From Labia minor (taxonomy: Eukaryota > Arthropoda > Insecta > Dermaptera > Spongiphoridae): a stretch of 64,000 bases of DNA. A program made the translations under genes and the position numbers. The number at the start of each line of letters is the position of its first letter. The first letter of the stretch is position 1. Under the pieces are notes generated by a model, which saw only the letters and a program-made list of their open reading frames with translations, ran no database searches and was not told the origin of the DNA. Positions 1-9,948 of the stretch are shown piece after piece. Location: positions 19,958,720 through 20,022,719 of the forward strand of contig OY720346.1 of the NCBI GenBank assembly GCA_963082975.1. The letters run 5' to 3'.

Positions 1-316
1 CCGCATGTGAAATTTGGTGTGAAAATAACTCTTTACTTCCTATCGTCGATCGCTAATACTACAACTTCCGGTTTTCGGATTTGCACCAAAAGTTGATCAA
101 TTCATCATACTGATGCATTAAGTAAATATAACAATTTTCATTCAAATCCGTTGAGCCAGTCAAGCTTTACACATTTATACAGAGGGACGGACGAACTGAC
201 ATGCTAAAAATATTTTTTTCTGTTAAGAAAATGCATGATTCGTGGAGATATGTAAAAATCTCGACATGTGAAATTTGGTGTGAAAACAAAACCTCCCTTA
301 CTATCATCGGTCGGTT
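1..316 (+). mobile_element. Partial copy of a ~0.6 kb non-autonomous element (family A)
   Basis: This is the right part of a repeat that is complete at 13662-14290 and inverted at 20805-21437. It ends at a CATCGGTCGGTT motif near 305-316, the inverted form of the AACCGACCGA motif near the other end of complete copies. It lies in the intron downstream of exon 3 of the left CRAL-TRIO gene. The short frames in it are non-coding and recur in the other copy. Confidence 0.6.
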
Positions 317-772
317 AAAATTCCTTAAATGGAAGCTCGGCACTACGAACATTCTCCATCATCAATGCAATTATTCAAAAATAATTATTTATTTATTTAT
401 TTATTCAAATATATACGATACATCCGCTTGGACAACCAATTTATTAGTTTAATCGATTAAATAGATTAAATATTATATCCCCATTATATACTCTATTGTC
501 CCTTAAAACATGAATATCAGGTTGCAACAAGTATATGCGTTGTCACCGGCCACCAAAGTATTAAAAAGAAATTTATTGCATTTTTTCTTAAAATTGTTTT
601 TTTTTTAATGTGCATTTCCTATTAATCCCTAAATGTTCATAGTAAGTAATAAATAACATACGTGCATACCCTATTTTATTACCAGTTTATAATTCTATAA
701 AATTATTTTTAACTTAACTTAAATCTCACTTATAAAATGGTAAAGAGAAATAAATTTTAAATTCATACTTAC

Positions 773-2700
773 TTCCAATATGTAAATAAATTGTTCTTTC
801 TCCGTTTGACATTCGATATGGAAAACAAACAAGATTACTTTCTAGATACAAATCTCTGATCACAGTAGGCAATAAATCATTAGAAAGATGTTTATTCTTA
901 TATCGAAATTGAAAAAAATTTTGCACCTAAAAAAAAATAATACAACTTTAATATTAATTAATTTTAAATATATTTATGTCGTAAGCAAATGGCAATTTTA
1001 GGGAAATAGCATTTGCCTGGCCAAATAACTTTATTTTATTTTAATATTATATTGAAAATAAAAAAGCAGTTCAATGAGATTGTAAATACGTACCGATTGA
1101 CCATAAATAGTAATTTTCTTAAGAATTATAATAAAATATTAATAGATTGTTATAATTTAAATGAATAGAAAATTACGAAGGATAAGTAATAGACAATTCT
1201 GTATTTTTTAACAATTATAAATAAGAGTAATTATAATCAAATTAAATTTTATTAAATTAATTAATTTACAAGTTATGAAAGATGAAATATAATTACCAGT
1301 TTAAATGCTCTTGTCACGTTAAAATTGGCTATACGAAGAAATCGAAATATTTGATAATCATTATCAACTGGAAATACTAAGTTTTTTTCAGCTAGAATAA
1401 AAATGAATTAATAGTCTAGTTATAATGGTTATATATAAAAAAGTATATATAGTTAATTATTAATTCACCATATAATTATATAATAATTTATTATTAAGAT
1501 GAAGAATTTTTATTATATACTAGGTGCGAAGAACGCTCCGCCCCCTCTATCTCCGAAGTGATACATAGTATATGGTTGAAAGTCTGTATGTAATAGATTT
1601 TCATTTATATAATTTCAATCAGTATATTATAACAAACCTTATTTTTTGTGTTCTTAGTTATTTTTTAAACTAATGAAGATGATTTTTCCCAGAGATGTGA
1701 TCAATAAAACTCAATTTTTCTTTATAAATACTATCTCTGGTGTGAATTTCAAAAAAATCGTTAAAGCGGTTTCTGAGAAAACATTATCATATATATACAC
1801 AATTTTAGCTAGCATAATAAGATAAGATATTTAAATATCATTTCAATTAAATAATGTATTCTAAAAGTTCACATTTTAATTAATTTAATACAATATTTAG
1901 ATCATATTTAACTTAAATTATATTTTATTTATTCTTTCTAAATATTTGAATTATTCTTCTTTTCTATTTAAAAGTAAAGGATATAAATTTTATCAATGTC
2001 TAATATATAAATCAGAATATATTATTTTTAATGTTTTATGAATACAAAAATATTTTCAAATCGTCAATTAAAATGACTAAATTAAAAATAATATACAAAA
2101 ACAAAAATAATATGTTTTTGCTTCAATTATTAATTACAACTATATTTTAAGTGCAAAAATGATTTCTTATTAATTTCTATCAATAAATAATGCAACGAAA
2201 TAAAATAATCAAATCAGACTATATTAATATAGAAAATATGTAGGTAATTAATATTTAACATAAAATGAAATTAATACTAGATCTTTCAACTACTGACTTT
2301 TCAAAAACCTTTCTAAACTCCTATTTATATAAATAATTCTTAATCCTTTCTAATAATATTATATTATAGAAATTAGAAAAATAATATAAATAATAATGAA
2401 TTGAAATAATTATTTTAAGATGCAAAATAATTTGCTAAAATAAAAATTTCAAAATATAAAATATTATATTAATTGGATTGAAATAATAAATTGTTTACCT
2501 TTAATCAATGCTAATAATTCTTGTTTGGCGTTTTCTTTAACAATCTCAGAGGTCTCTCCAATATTTCTTGCTCTTTCCGTCCAAATTTCATCAAATTCTA
2601 CATCCTTCTCTAATTCTATTATATATTTTTCAATATGAACTTTCTTAGTATTCTTATCAAAATACATTTTGCATTCAGTTTCATTTCTTTCAGATGACAT
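773..2700 (-). CDS. CRAL-TRIO domain protein, left paralogue (exons 1-3 only; continues beyond left edge)
   Basis: Partial tandem paralogue of the complete gene at 9949-19373. Exons (minus order): 2700-2499, 1391-1297, 926-773, with lengths 202, 95 and 154 nt and phases identical to the complete gene. Exon 1 is the N-terminal helical region, exon 2 carries the CRAL-TRIO N-terminal signature (FRFLRIANFNVTRAFKL), exon 3 begins the lipid-binding domain. Donors and acceptors are canonical. Later exons would lie left of position 1. The start at 2700 is preferred over an in-frame ATG at 2727 because a TTTTTTTAG acceptor-like site sits just upstream of 2700, suggesting a 5'UTR intron. Exons differ from the paralogue mainly by amino-acid-changing substitutions. 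CRAL-TRIO proteins carry small hydrophobic ligands such as retinoids, tocopherol or phosphoinositides; the ligand here is unknown. Functionality cannot be judged without the missing exons. Confidence 0.75.
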
Positions 2701-2779
2701 TTTATTTTCTAAAAAAATTATTAGCATAATTTAGTAAGTATCCCTTGTATAAATATTTAGAACCTGGAACACCGAGCTA

Positions 2780-3330
2780 TTGTGATATCCGCTTCTGTCC
2801 AATAAACACCTCTCTGTCCGCTTACGTTCTTTCTCTCTATACCGACCACTGCTATTCCAATTCCGTTCACGATACCCTGGCTATCCAAATATCCGTTTCT
2901 CTCGCACCGACTTCGCCAACCTGTTAACGTCCTTCTCTAATACTCTATTACCTGACGCTCTGTTCACCCGTTCATTTACTCAAACTCATCCTTATATCAA
3001 TCCCATCTCGTTAATAACCGCCCCATCTCCAATTAACCACATGATAACGCCTTTCCCGTCCATTCACCGTCTTTCCCGTATCAATTCACCTTATTCTCTC
3101 TCCGACTCTCGATTTGCAATATTTTCTACTCAGTCCGTTGTCCAGGAAGAAATATTCAATATCATTTATATTACGTTCTGTACATTGCTGCACTCTTCTA
3201 TTAATTATACTTTCTATTTTATTTAAAACACAAACGGTCTATTCTTTTCCCGTGTTAAATCCTGACAATATTCCGAAGTCCCACCCCAATTAGAGTTATA
3301 TTATTTACTAAATAATATAATTCTCTAACA
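2780..3330 (+). mobile_element. 3' fragment of an LTR (same LTR as the solo LTR at 17906-18581)
   Basis: Near-identical to 18031-18581 and ends in the same CTCTAACA. The 5' 125 bp are missing: the junction joins the exon-1 upstream sequence (ACACCGAGCTA) directly to TTGTGATATCC. It is part of the larger 2780-4250 duplicated block, not an independent insertion. The frames inside it (for example 3041-3226, repeated at 18292-18477) are not genes. Confidence 0.75.
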
Positions 3331-3919
3331 CAAATCAAACTATATTAATATAGAAAATATGTAGGTAATTAATATTTAACATAAAATGCAATTAATACTA
3401 GATCCACCGCATCAGTGATTTTAAAATTTAAATATAAAAATAATAATTTTCAAACTAATGTAATAAAAAAAATTTAATAATTCGTAAATAAATTTATGAT
3501 AATTTTTTTTAATATTAATAATTTGTGATAATTATAAATCAATAAATAACACATATTAAATATAATTAATTAAAATAAAATTTGTCTTTTATTAATTCCT
3601 ATCAATAAATAATGCAACGAAATAAAATAAACAAATCAGACTATATTAATATAGAAAATATGTAGGTAATTAATATTTAACATAAAATGAAATTAATACT
3701 CGATCTTTCAACTACTGACTTTTCAAAAACCTTTCTAAACTCCTATTTATATAAATAATTCTTAATCCTTTCTATAATATTATATTATAGAAATTAGAAA
3801 AATAATATAAATAATAATGAATTGAAATAATTATTTTAAGATGCAAAATAATTTGCTAAAATAAAAATTTCAAAATATAAAATATTATATTAATTGGATT
3901 GAAATAATAAATTGTTTAC

Positions 3920-4121
3920 CTTTAATCAATGCTAATAATTCTTGTTTGGAGTTTTCTTTAACAATCTCAGAGGTCTCTCCAATATTTCTTGCTCTTTCCG
4001 TCCAAATTTCATCAAATTCTACATCCATCTCTAATTCTATTATATATTTTTCAATATGAACTTTCTTAGTATTCTTATCAAAATACATTTTGCATTCAAT
4101 TTCATTTCTTTCAGATGACAT
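3920..4121 (-). CDS. Duplicated first exon of the CRAL-TRIO gene
   Basis: 202 nt, same ATG (4121) and same donor (AAAG|GTAAAC) as exon 1 at 19373-19172; the encoded 67 residues are identical. It lies 1.2 kb upstream of the left gene's own exon 1 (2700-2499), which differs by three amino acids. Both exons end in phase 1, so either could splice to exon 2 at 1391-1297 but they cannot be joined in frame to each other. It may act as an alternative first exon or be an inert by-product of the duplication. Transcription is not shown. Confidence 0.55.
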
Positions 4122-4435
4122 TTTATTTTCTAAAAAAATTATTTGCATAATTTAGTAAGTATCCCTTGTATAAATATTTAGAACCTGGAACACCGAGCTA
4201 TCACTCGACCGTAATTTTTAAACTTTTAAAATTATACAAGTTTTTAAATATTTTTATTACAATTAATCAATGAATTTTCTAAAAAAGACACATCAAAAAT
4301 TTGTCTCTTAAAATGGTACAAATTAATTAAAACCATTCGATTTCAATTTAAAGATAAAAAAAATATTCATATTTACTAGATAAAATATTTATTATAAATA
4401 TTATTATATATTTTTTTTACAAATTTATTAATCAA

Positions 4436-4763
4436 TCAACGGTCCATCTGGCCGAAATTCACTTTACCATACACCCAACTTAAAATATGGTATAGTTGTT
4501 AAAATACGTAGGTACATGGTTTAAAATATCTAAAATTATAATACTTTAAATTTGAACTTGGCAGGTTAATTTATATATATAAATAATAAATATAATTATA
4601 CAATTAATCTAGTGTTACGTACAGCACGAAAACCTGCCAAGTTCAAATTTCTAAGTATTATAATTTTAGATATTTTAAATCATGTACCTACGTATTTTAA
4701 CAACTATAGCATATTTTAAGTTGGGTGTATGGTAAAGTGAATTTCGGCCAGATGGACCGTTGA
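4436..4763. mobile_element. Foldback/MITE-like element with ~125-bp inverted arms
   Basis: The two arms are near-perfect inverted copies: TCAACGGTCCATCTGGCC opens the element and its reverse complement closes it. The arms stay complementary inward for about 125 bp around a loop of about 65 AT-rich bases. No coding capacity. I cannot define a convincing target duplication, so the superfamily is unassigned. Confidence 0.8.
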
Positions 4764-5632
4764 CGCGAATAAAGTGGCGTGCCTGGATGCAGGAGGCGGA
4801 GGACTGGGTGTGGTGGCGATTCTTTGGAATGCCAAATGTTTACCAGTGGATCAGGCTGTTGATGAAAATTATTATGATTGATTTTAAAGTGCATCTAAAC
4901 TTGACATTGGGATGGATTTGAACCCTTTTTTAGGCAAACAAATAGCCGATAGGAACTTGGCCCCCTTTTTAACAGGTATGTTTTTGATTGAATATACACC
5001 CTCCATTCCAAAAGAAACCGAACTTTTAAAAAAAATAGTACCACAAATCCATCTGTTGTAATATTTTACCCGTAGATGGCTTAGTCCCTCATTGACAACT
5101 GGTATAAATTTCATGACATTTGGATAATTTTGATTTAGGTGCCTCATGTAACATGGATTGTAAGGGATGGATGACTCGAGTAGAACTAAGTTTTTTTAAT
5201 CTTAGGAAAATATAATGGGGGTTATGGCCAAATTGGACAACATTAAATCAAATCTCGCTAAAAAAATTCAATATTTCTGTACACCAATTATTATGATTCA
5301 CAAGTATAAATTAAATCATATTTAAATTAAAAATTTAAATTCCATACATTGGATTAAAAAACGAGCAATTACTGCTAAATATAGATCACAGACTTATAAT
5401 ATTTGAAATATCTATAAATCTAAACATATGTACGAGTATTATAATATTAAAAGACGAATCTCTTAAAATAAAAAAAAAATGAATCAATAATATTAAATGC
5501 AATTAAATCAACTGCATCAGTTGTCATTTTGTAGGGGTATTAGAGTTAATATATTAACATTTTTAAGTTTTAATTGGACAAATTCTAATCTATAAATAAT
5601 CAGTTTATGTTTAATTATATTTAAATTAAAAA
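4764..5632. other. Non-coding spacer, no gene recognised
   Basis: A GC-richer patch at 4764-4860 and an 87-codon minus frame (5147-4884) match nothing I recognise. The frame has no flanking splice signals I would trust. Elsewhere AT-rich; probably decayed transposon sequence. Confidence 0.4.
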
Positions 5633-6520
5633 ATAAATATTTGAATTTATTTAAATTTTTGTGTGGTTGTGGAGATCCAAATAAATTAAAAAAGTTAGTT
5701 GTAATTTTATCAATCAAATAAATGAAAATTAATACATACTGTCTTTCAACCAAATAATACTAATTACTTCAACCAATTTTGAGGCTATAACTTCACAAAT
5801 TTCCGGACATACAGACAGACAGACATCATGAAAACTTCTAAAGTCACTTTTGGATGCTAGAGGTCATGAAACGCGAGGAAATGCAAAAACTTTTAAATTT
5901 TCAAGCAATGTGCAGACAAAAATCTTTATATATATATATAAATTTTTTATTAAATATTCTTTTTAGTTAAATATAATATTATTATTATTTTATTAATTTA
6001 CATTAAGGTAAACAAATTATTTTCATTATATACATTAAATATTAATTAAGTTTTCCAAAATAGAGAGTTAAAAAGAAATAATGATTTAATTTACCTGCTA
6101 TTTATTTAAAGAACTTCAAAATATATAAATTCCAACTCAATCAAATAATGACTCAATAATTTTTCTTTATATATATAGCTAAGGTTTCATTTGCATTGAA
6201 TTGAAAAAGGAAAGATTAATTTTAAATAATTTTAAATAATTATGGTATTTTAAATAATTTATTCTTTAATTTAATAGAAGTTATTTTAGAATAAAGTAAA
6301 AAATGTTTTTAAAATTTATTGTTATCTAACAATTTAAATAATTGTTAATTTAAAAAATATTAATTTCAAATTATTATGATAATTAAGGCTTAGATAATTT
6401 ATTTGATATATTTTGCAAATTAATCAAAGTAAAAGTGTTCTTATTTTAATCATCTTTATTCTCAAACAATGTTTTTTATATATTTATTAAAATGGCTCTT
6501 GTTTAGACAGTCGTTAAAAA
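5633..6520 (+). repeat. Dispersed repeat B, copy 1
   Basis: Matches 19960-20800, and its part from about 6107 onward matches a third copy at 7841-8300. AT-rich with no coding capacity. Its spread over the left and right CRAL-TRIO loci supports a segmental-duplication history. Confidence 0.65.
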
Positions 6521-7320
6521 TTATTTAAAAACAGAATCGAAAGTATTTAATATACTGTAATGATATTTTAAAAATATCATTAATCTTTAAAAAAAAAAAA
6601 GAAAAAAATAAAATTTATTTATTTAAAAATAAATTTATTTGTGGAAAAGATTATTGTTGAAGAGAATGGTTGTTGAAAAGTCAGGCAAGGCAATCGTTCG
6701 TGGGCTGCCGTCGAGAGCAGACGGACTTTATTGGAAGAAAATAGGACCACCATTACACTTGGACTATCGCTTACAAAAGGACCGGCTGCATTATTAACAA
6801 AAAATATTGTTATTCAAGAAGGATTGTTTTTTTAATTTTTTTAATATAAGAATTAAAAATATTTTTTTCACAACAAATATTGGTTTCTCTATAATTTTTA
6901 TAAAACGTCTTTTATTCTTTTTTTATAAAAAATATAAAAACATTTCTGTATATAAAATTATAATTTAAAAGATTTACATTTAAATCTAAAGGATTTAAAA
7001 ATTTATATTTAAACATTAAATATAATAAATCTGATTATAAATTTTTATTCTTAATGATAAATTTAATTTTTTTCTCTTTTTTTTTGTAGTCCAGATCTCC
7101 GGGACAGTTCTCGCCGGTTAAAAGTCCACATTTTCCATTATACATTTGAGACCAACCCTTCTTTTTCTTAGATTTTCCCCATATAAAAAAATCATTACAA
7201 TACTTTAGAGAGATTTTATTTTGAGCCAGGTTGAGAGCAATATTTGCCTTTAACTTAGGCAACCATTCTATACATTCACAAAGTTGAAACACAAATGAAA
7301 CCATTGAAGAATAATAACTT
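6521..7320. other. Spacer with one unrecognised 89-codon frame
   Basis: The minus frame 7304-7035 encodes a Cys- and Lys-containing peptide (motifs WLPKLKANIALNL and CGLLTGENCPGD). It has normal-looking codons in a region otherwise full of stops. I do not recognise the family. It could be an exon or transposon relic. A GC-richer patch at 6655-6790 also has an open stretch without a known match. Confidence 0.3.
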
Positions 7321-7324
7321 ATCT

Positions 7325-9400
7325 ATCTATCTATGCGGCTCTACAGAACTCGAAAGTTCTTGGCCGCAGCAACCACTTCTCCAAGTGTCCCTATTCTGAG
7401 CCACAACCCTCCAATCCCTATCCTCTCCCATCTCTCTCACGTCCCTTCCTACATTATCCACCCACCGCGTCCTTGGTCTTCCAAGTTGGCGTTTCCCACT
7501 CGGTCTCCATACCAATATATTTTTCGCAATTCTATCTTCTCCCATTCTAGCCACGAGTCCTGCCCACCGTAGCCTTCCCGATTTTATAATTCAAACTATA
7601 TCTGGAGATGCATAGAGGTCATGCAATTCGTCGTTATGCATTCTTCACCATTCCCCGGTGACCTCATCTTTAGTCCATAAATGCTTCGCAGAATCCTGTT
7701 CTCAAATACTCTAAATCTACTCTCGTCACCCAAAGTCATAGACCATGACTCACACCCATATAATATCTTGTATGTTAAGATTTTGTGTGTTAATACTATC
7801 TCTCTCTGTTACTAAATACTTTGTCTTAGCATTATTAATTAAAGAACTTTAAAATATATAAATTCGAACACAATCAATTAATCACTCAATAATTTTTCTT
7901 TATATATATAGCTAAGGTTTCATTTGCATTGAATTGAAATAGGAAAGATTAATTTTAAATAATTTTAAATAATTATGGTATTTTAAATAATTTATTCTTT
8001 AAATGAATAAAAGTTATTTTAGGATAAAGTAAAAAATATTTTTAAAATTTATTGTTATCTAACAATTTAAATAAGTTTAAATTTAAAAAATATTTATTGC
8101 AAATTATTATGATAATTAAGGCATAGATAATTTATTTGATATATTTTGCAAATTAATCAAAGTAAAAGGGTTCTTATTTTAATCATCTTTATTCTCAAAC
8201 AACGTTTTTTATATATTTATTAAAATGGCCTCAGTTATAACCATTTGGCCAAATAGAAAATTAAATATTTTTAAATATTTAAATCATTAATTATAAACAA
8301 TAATTCTCCAAATTAGATTAACAAATAATATAACGTATAAAAAATAAATAACGTGTTTATTTTATAAGACAGTGATTCTTAACCTGTAAGGAGCGAGAAT
8401 ATCCAATAGAAAATATTATGTATTTAAAAAATTGTATTAACTTACTGAAAGTAAAATACATATACACATAGAGAGAGAAAAACTCTTACTTATTTCTCTC
8501 TGTTACTAAATACTTTGTCTTAGCATTATTAATTTCTAGTCCCACCTCTATTCCTGCTTCAATTAATTTTTCTACGCTATCTTTAATTACAATTGCCGAA
8601 TCTCCTATTATATTTAAGTCGTCTTCGTTACCTAATACTTGAATTTTTTTGTTTAATTCGATTCCGTATGACTTCTCCTCAATTTGTCTAATTACTTAAT
8701 TACATATTCCAGAACTAAATTATATAAAATTGGTAGTAATGCGTCTCCTTGTTTCAACCCATTCCGAATTTCGAAAGTTCTAACAGTTGATTCCCGCATC
8801 TTACTCTTCCTTTACAAACCACAAGACAAATTTGAATCATACATACTAGTTTTTTTGGAATTCCCATTAAGATCAAGATTTGAAAAAGTTTTTCCCGGTC
8901 TATTGAGTTAAGCTTTTGTAAATTCTACCAAAAATTGCTGAACAGAAATAGTGAATTCTCGTGCCTTAATTAAAATATCTGATCTAAAGTTGATCGATTT
9001 GGCCTAAATCCGCATTGATATTCTCCTAGTATTTCCTTCGCATATGGTCGTAATTTTAATAAAACAATATTCGAGAGAATCTTATACGATGTCGATTTCC
9101 CTGTAATTATTGCAATTGATTCTATTTCCATGTGGGATAATAACTGCCTCCTGCCATTCTAATGTCATCTTTTCCTTATGCCAGATCGAAAGAACTAATT
9201 TGTGTATACACTCTACTAAAGGTTTTCCTCCAAATTTGAATAATTCTGCCGAGATCCCATCTATTCCTATTATTTTATTATTTTTAGATTTTCTTATTAT
9301 CATTTCTACCTCCTGTAACATTGGTTCTTCGAGATTAATTTCTGTGAGTTTACAGTTAAGGTTTCTGATCTATTAACTAGATTCGAATTTAATTATTTTT
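7325..9400 (-). pseudogene. Non-LTR retrotransposon (LINE) reverse transcriptase relic, interrupted
   Basis: On the minus strand 9321-9082 encodes the RT upstream region (EWQEAVIIP and a CNNYR box). Then 9080-8500 encodes the RT palm (motifs YKILSNIVLLKL, GEYQCGFRPNRST, ILFNLVLEYVIRQI). The catalytic YxDD box has decayed to NEDD. After an inserted 655-bp repeat (7841-8495) the 3' end continues, with a frame at 7554-7327 carrying GKRQLGRPRTRWVDNV, a C-terminal signature of many insect LINE ORF2 proteins. Multiple stops and frameshifts make it a dead copy. A plus-strand relative at 42600-42990 keeps YVDD. Confidence 0.8.
7801..8536. repeat. Repeat B copy 2 inserted in the LINE, flanked by a ~40-bp direct repeat
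   Basis: Segment 7841-8300 matches 6107-6520 and 20428-20800 plus 21441-21545. On both sides lies the same ~40-bp LINE sequence (7801-7840 and 8497-8536, beginning TCTCTCTGTTACTAAATACT), so the insert sits between direct duplications of its target. The right part, 8301-8496, is AT-rich and unassigned. Confidence 0.7.
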
Positions 9401-9948
9401 CAAAATAGTCTCTCCATATATTTTTAATATCGTCCAATAATAATAATGATGTAGAAATGTGGAAGGGGTTGGATCGGTGTCTAGTGTAAATTATCTCAAT
9501 AGAGCAACACACACACACACACACACAGGAAGACTTCTTGTTTTGATTTTTCTATAAAATGGTTTATTTACAAATAAATATACATATACAATACAAACAC
9601 TCTCTCATTATAATAGCCAAGAATCTAAGAAGAATCTCCTGCGGGAGTTCGCATTTCAATTTATATCTTAATCCCACCCCTACCGAGCATCGGTTTTTCA
9701 ATTCCCACAATGATAACTTACTGCTTAAAAATTTATGAGGATTGTTTATTTTATAAGCAATTAAATTGTAAAATTAAATTAATAATTAATTTACAATTAA
9801 ATCTTTTAATAATTTTTATATCTTTTTTTCAAAACGGTATTTGGGGTTTAATTCTTCTGATTTTCAATAAAAAATTTAAAGCTGATTAGGAATTTTAAAA
9901 GTGTTTATTAGTTAAAATATATTTTGTAAATGTCATTGATGAATTATA
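9401..9948. other. Non-coding spacer 3' of the CRAL-TRIO gene, with a (CA)n microsatellite
   Basis: A (CA)n tract of about 22 bp lies near 9507-9528. The rest is unremarkable AT-rich DNA with no gene that I can see; the CRAL-TRIO polyadenylation site should fall here. Confidence 0.5.

Larger units (their letters stand above)
2780..4250 (+). repeat. Segmental duplication, near-identical to 18031-19500
   Basis: About 1.47 kb at a constant offset of about 15,251 bp. It contains the 3' part of the solo LTR, AT-rich intron sequence and a full copy of exon 1 of the CRAL-TRIO gene. The very few differences imply a recent duplication or non-allelic exchange from the right locus. Confidence 0.8.

Noticed and set aside
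3041-3226. 61-codon frame repeated identically at 18292-18477
   Set aside because: Lies within an LTR. Identity is due to recent duplication.
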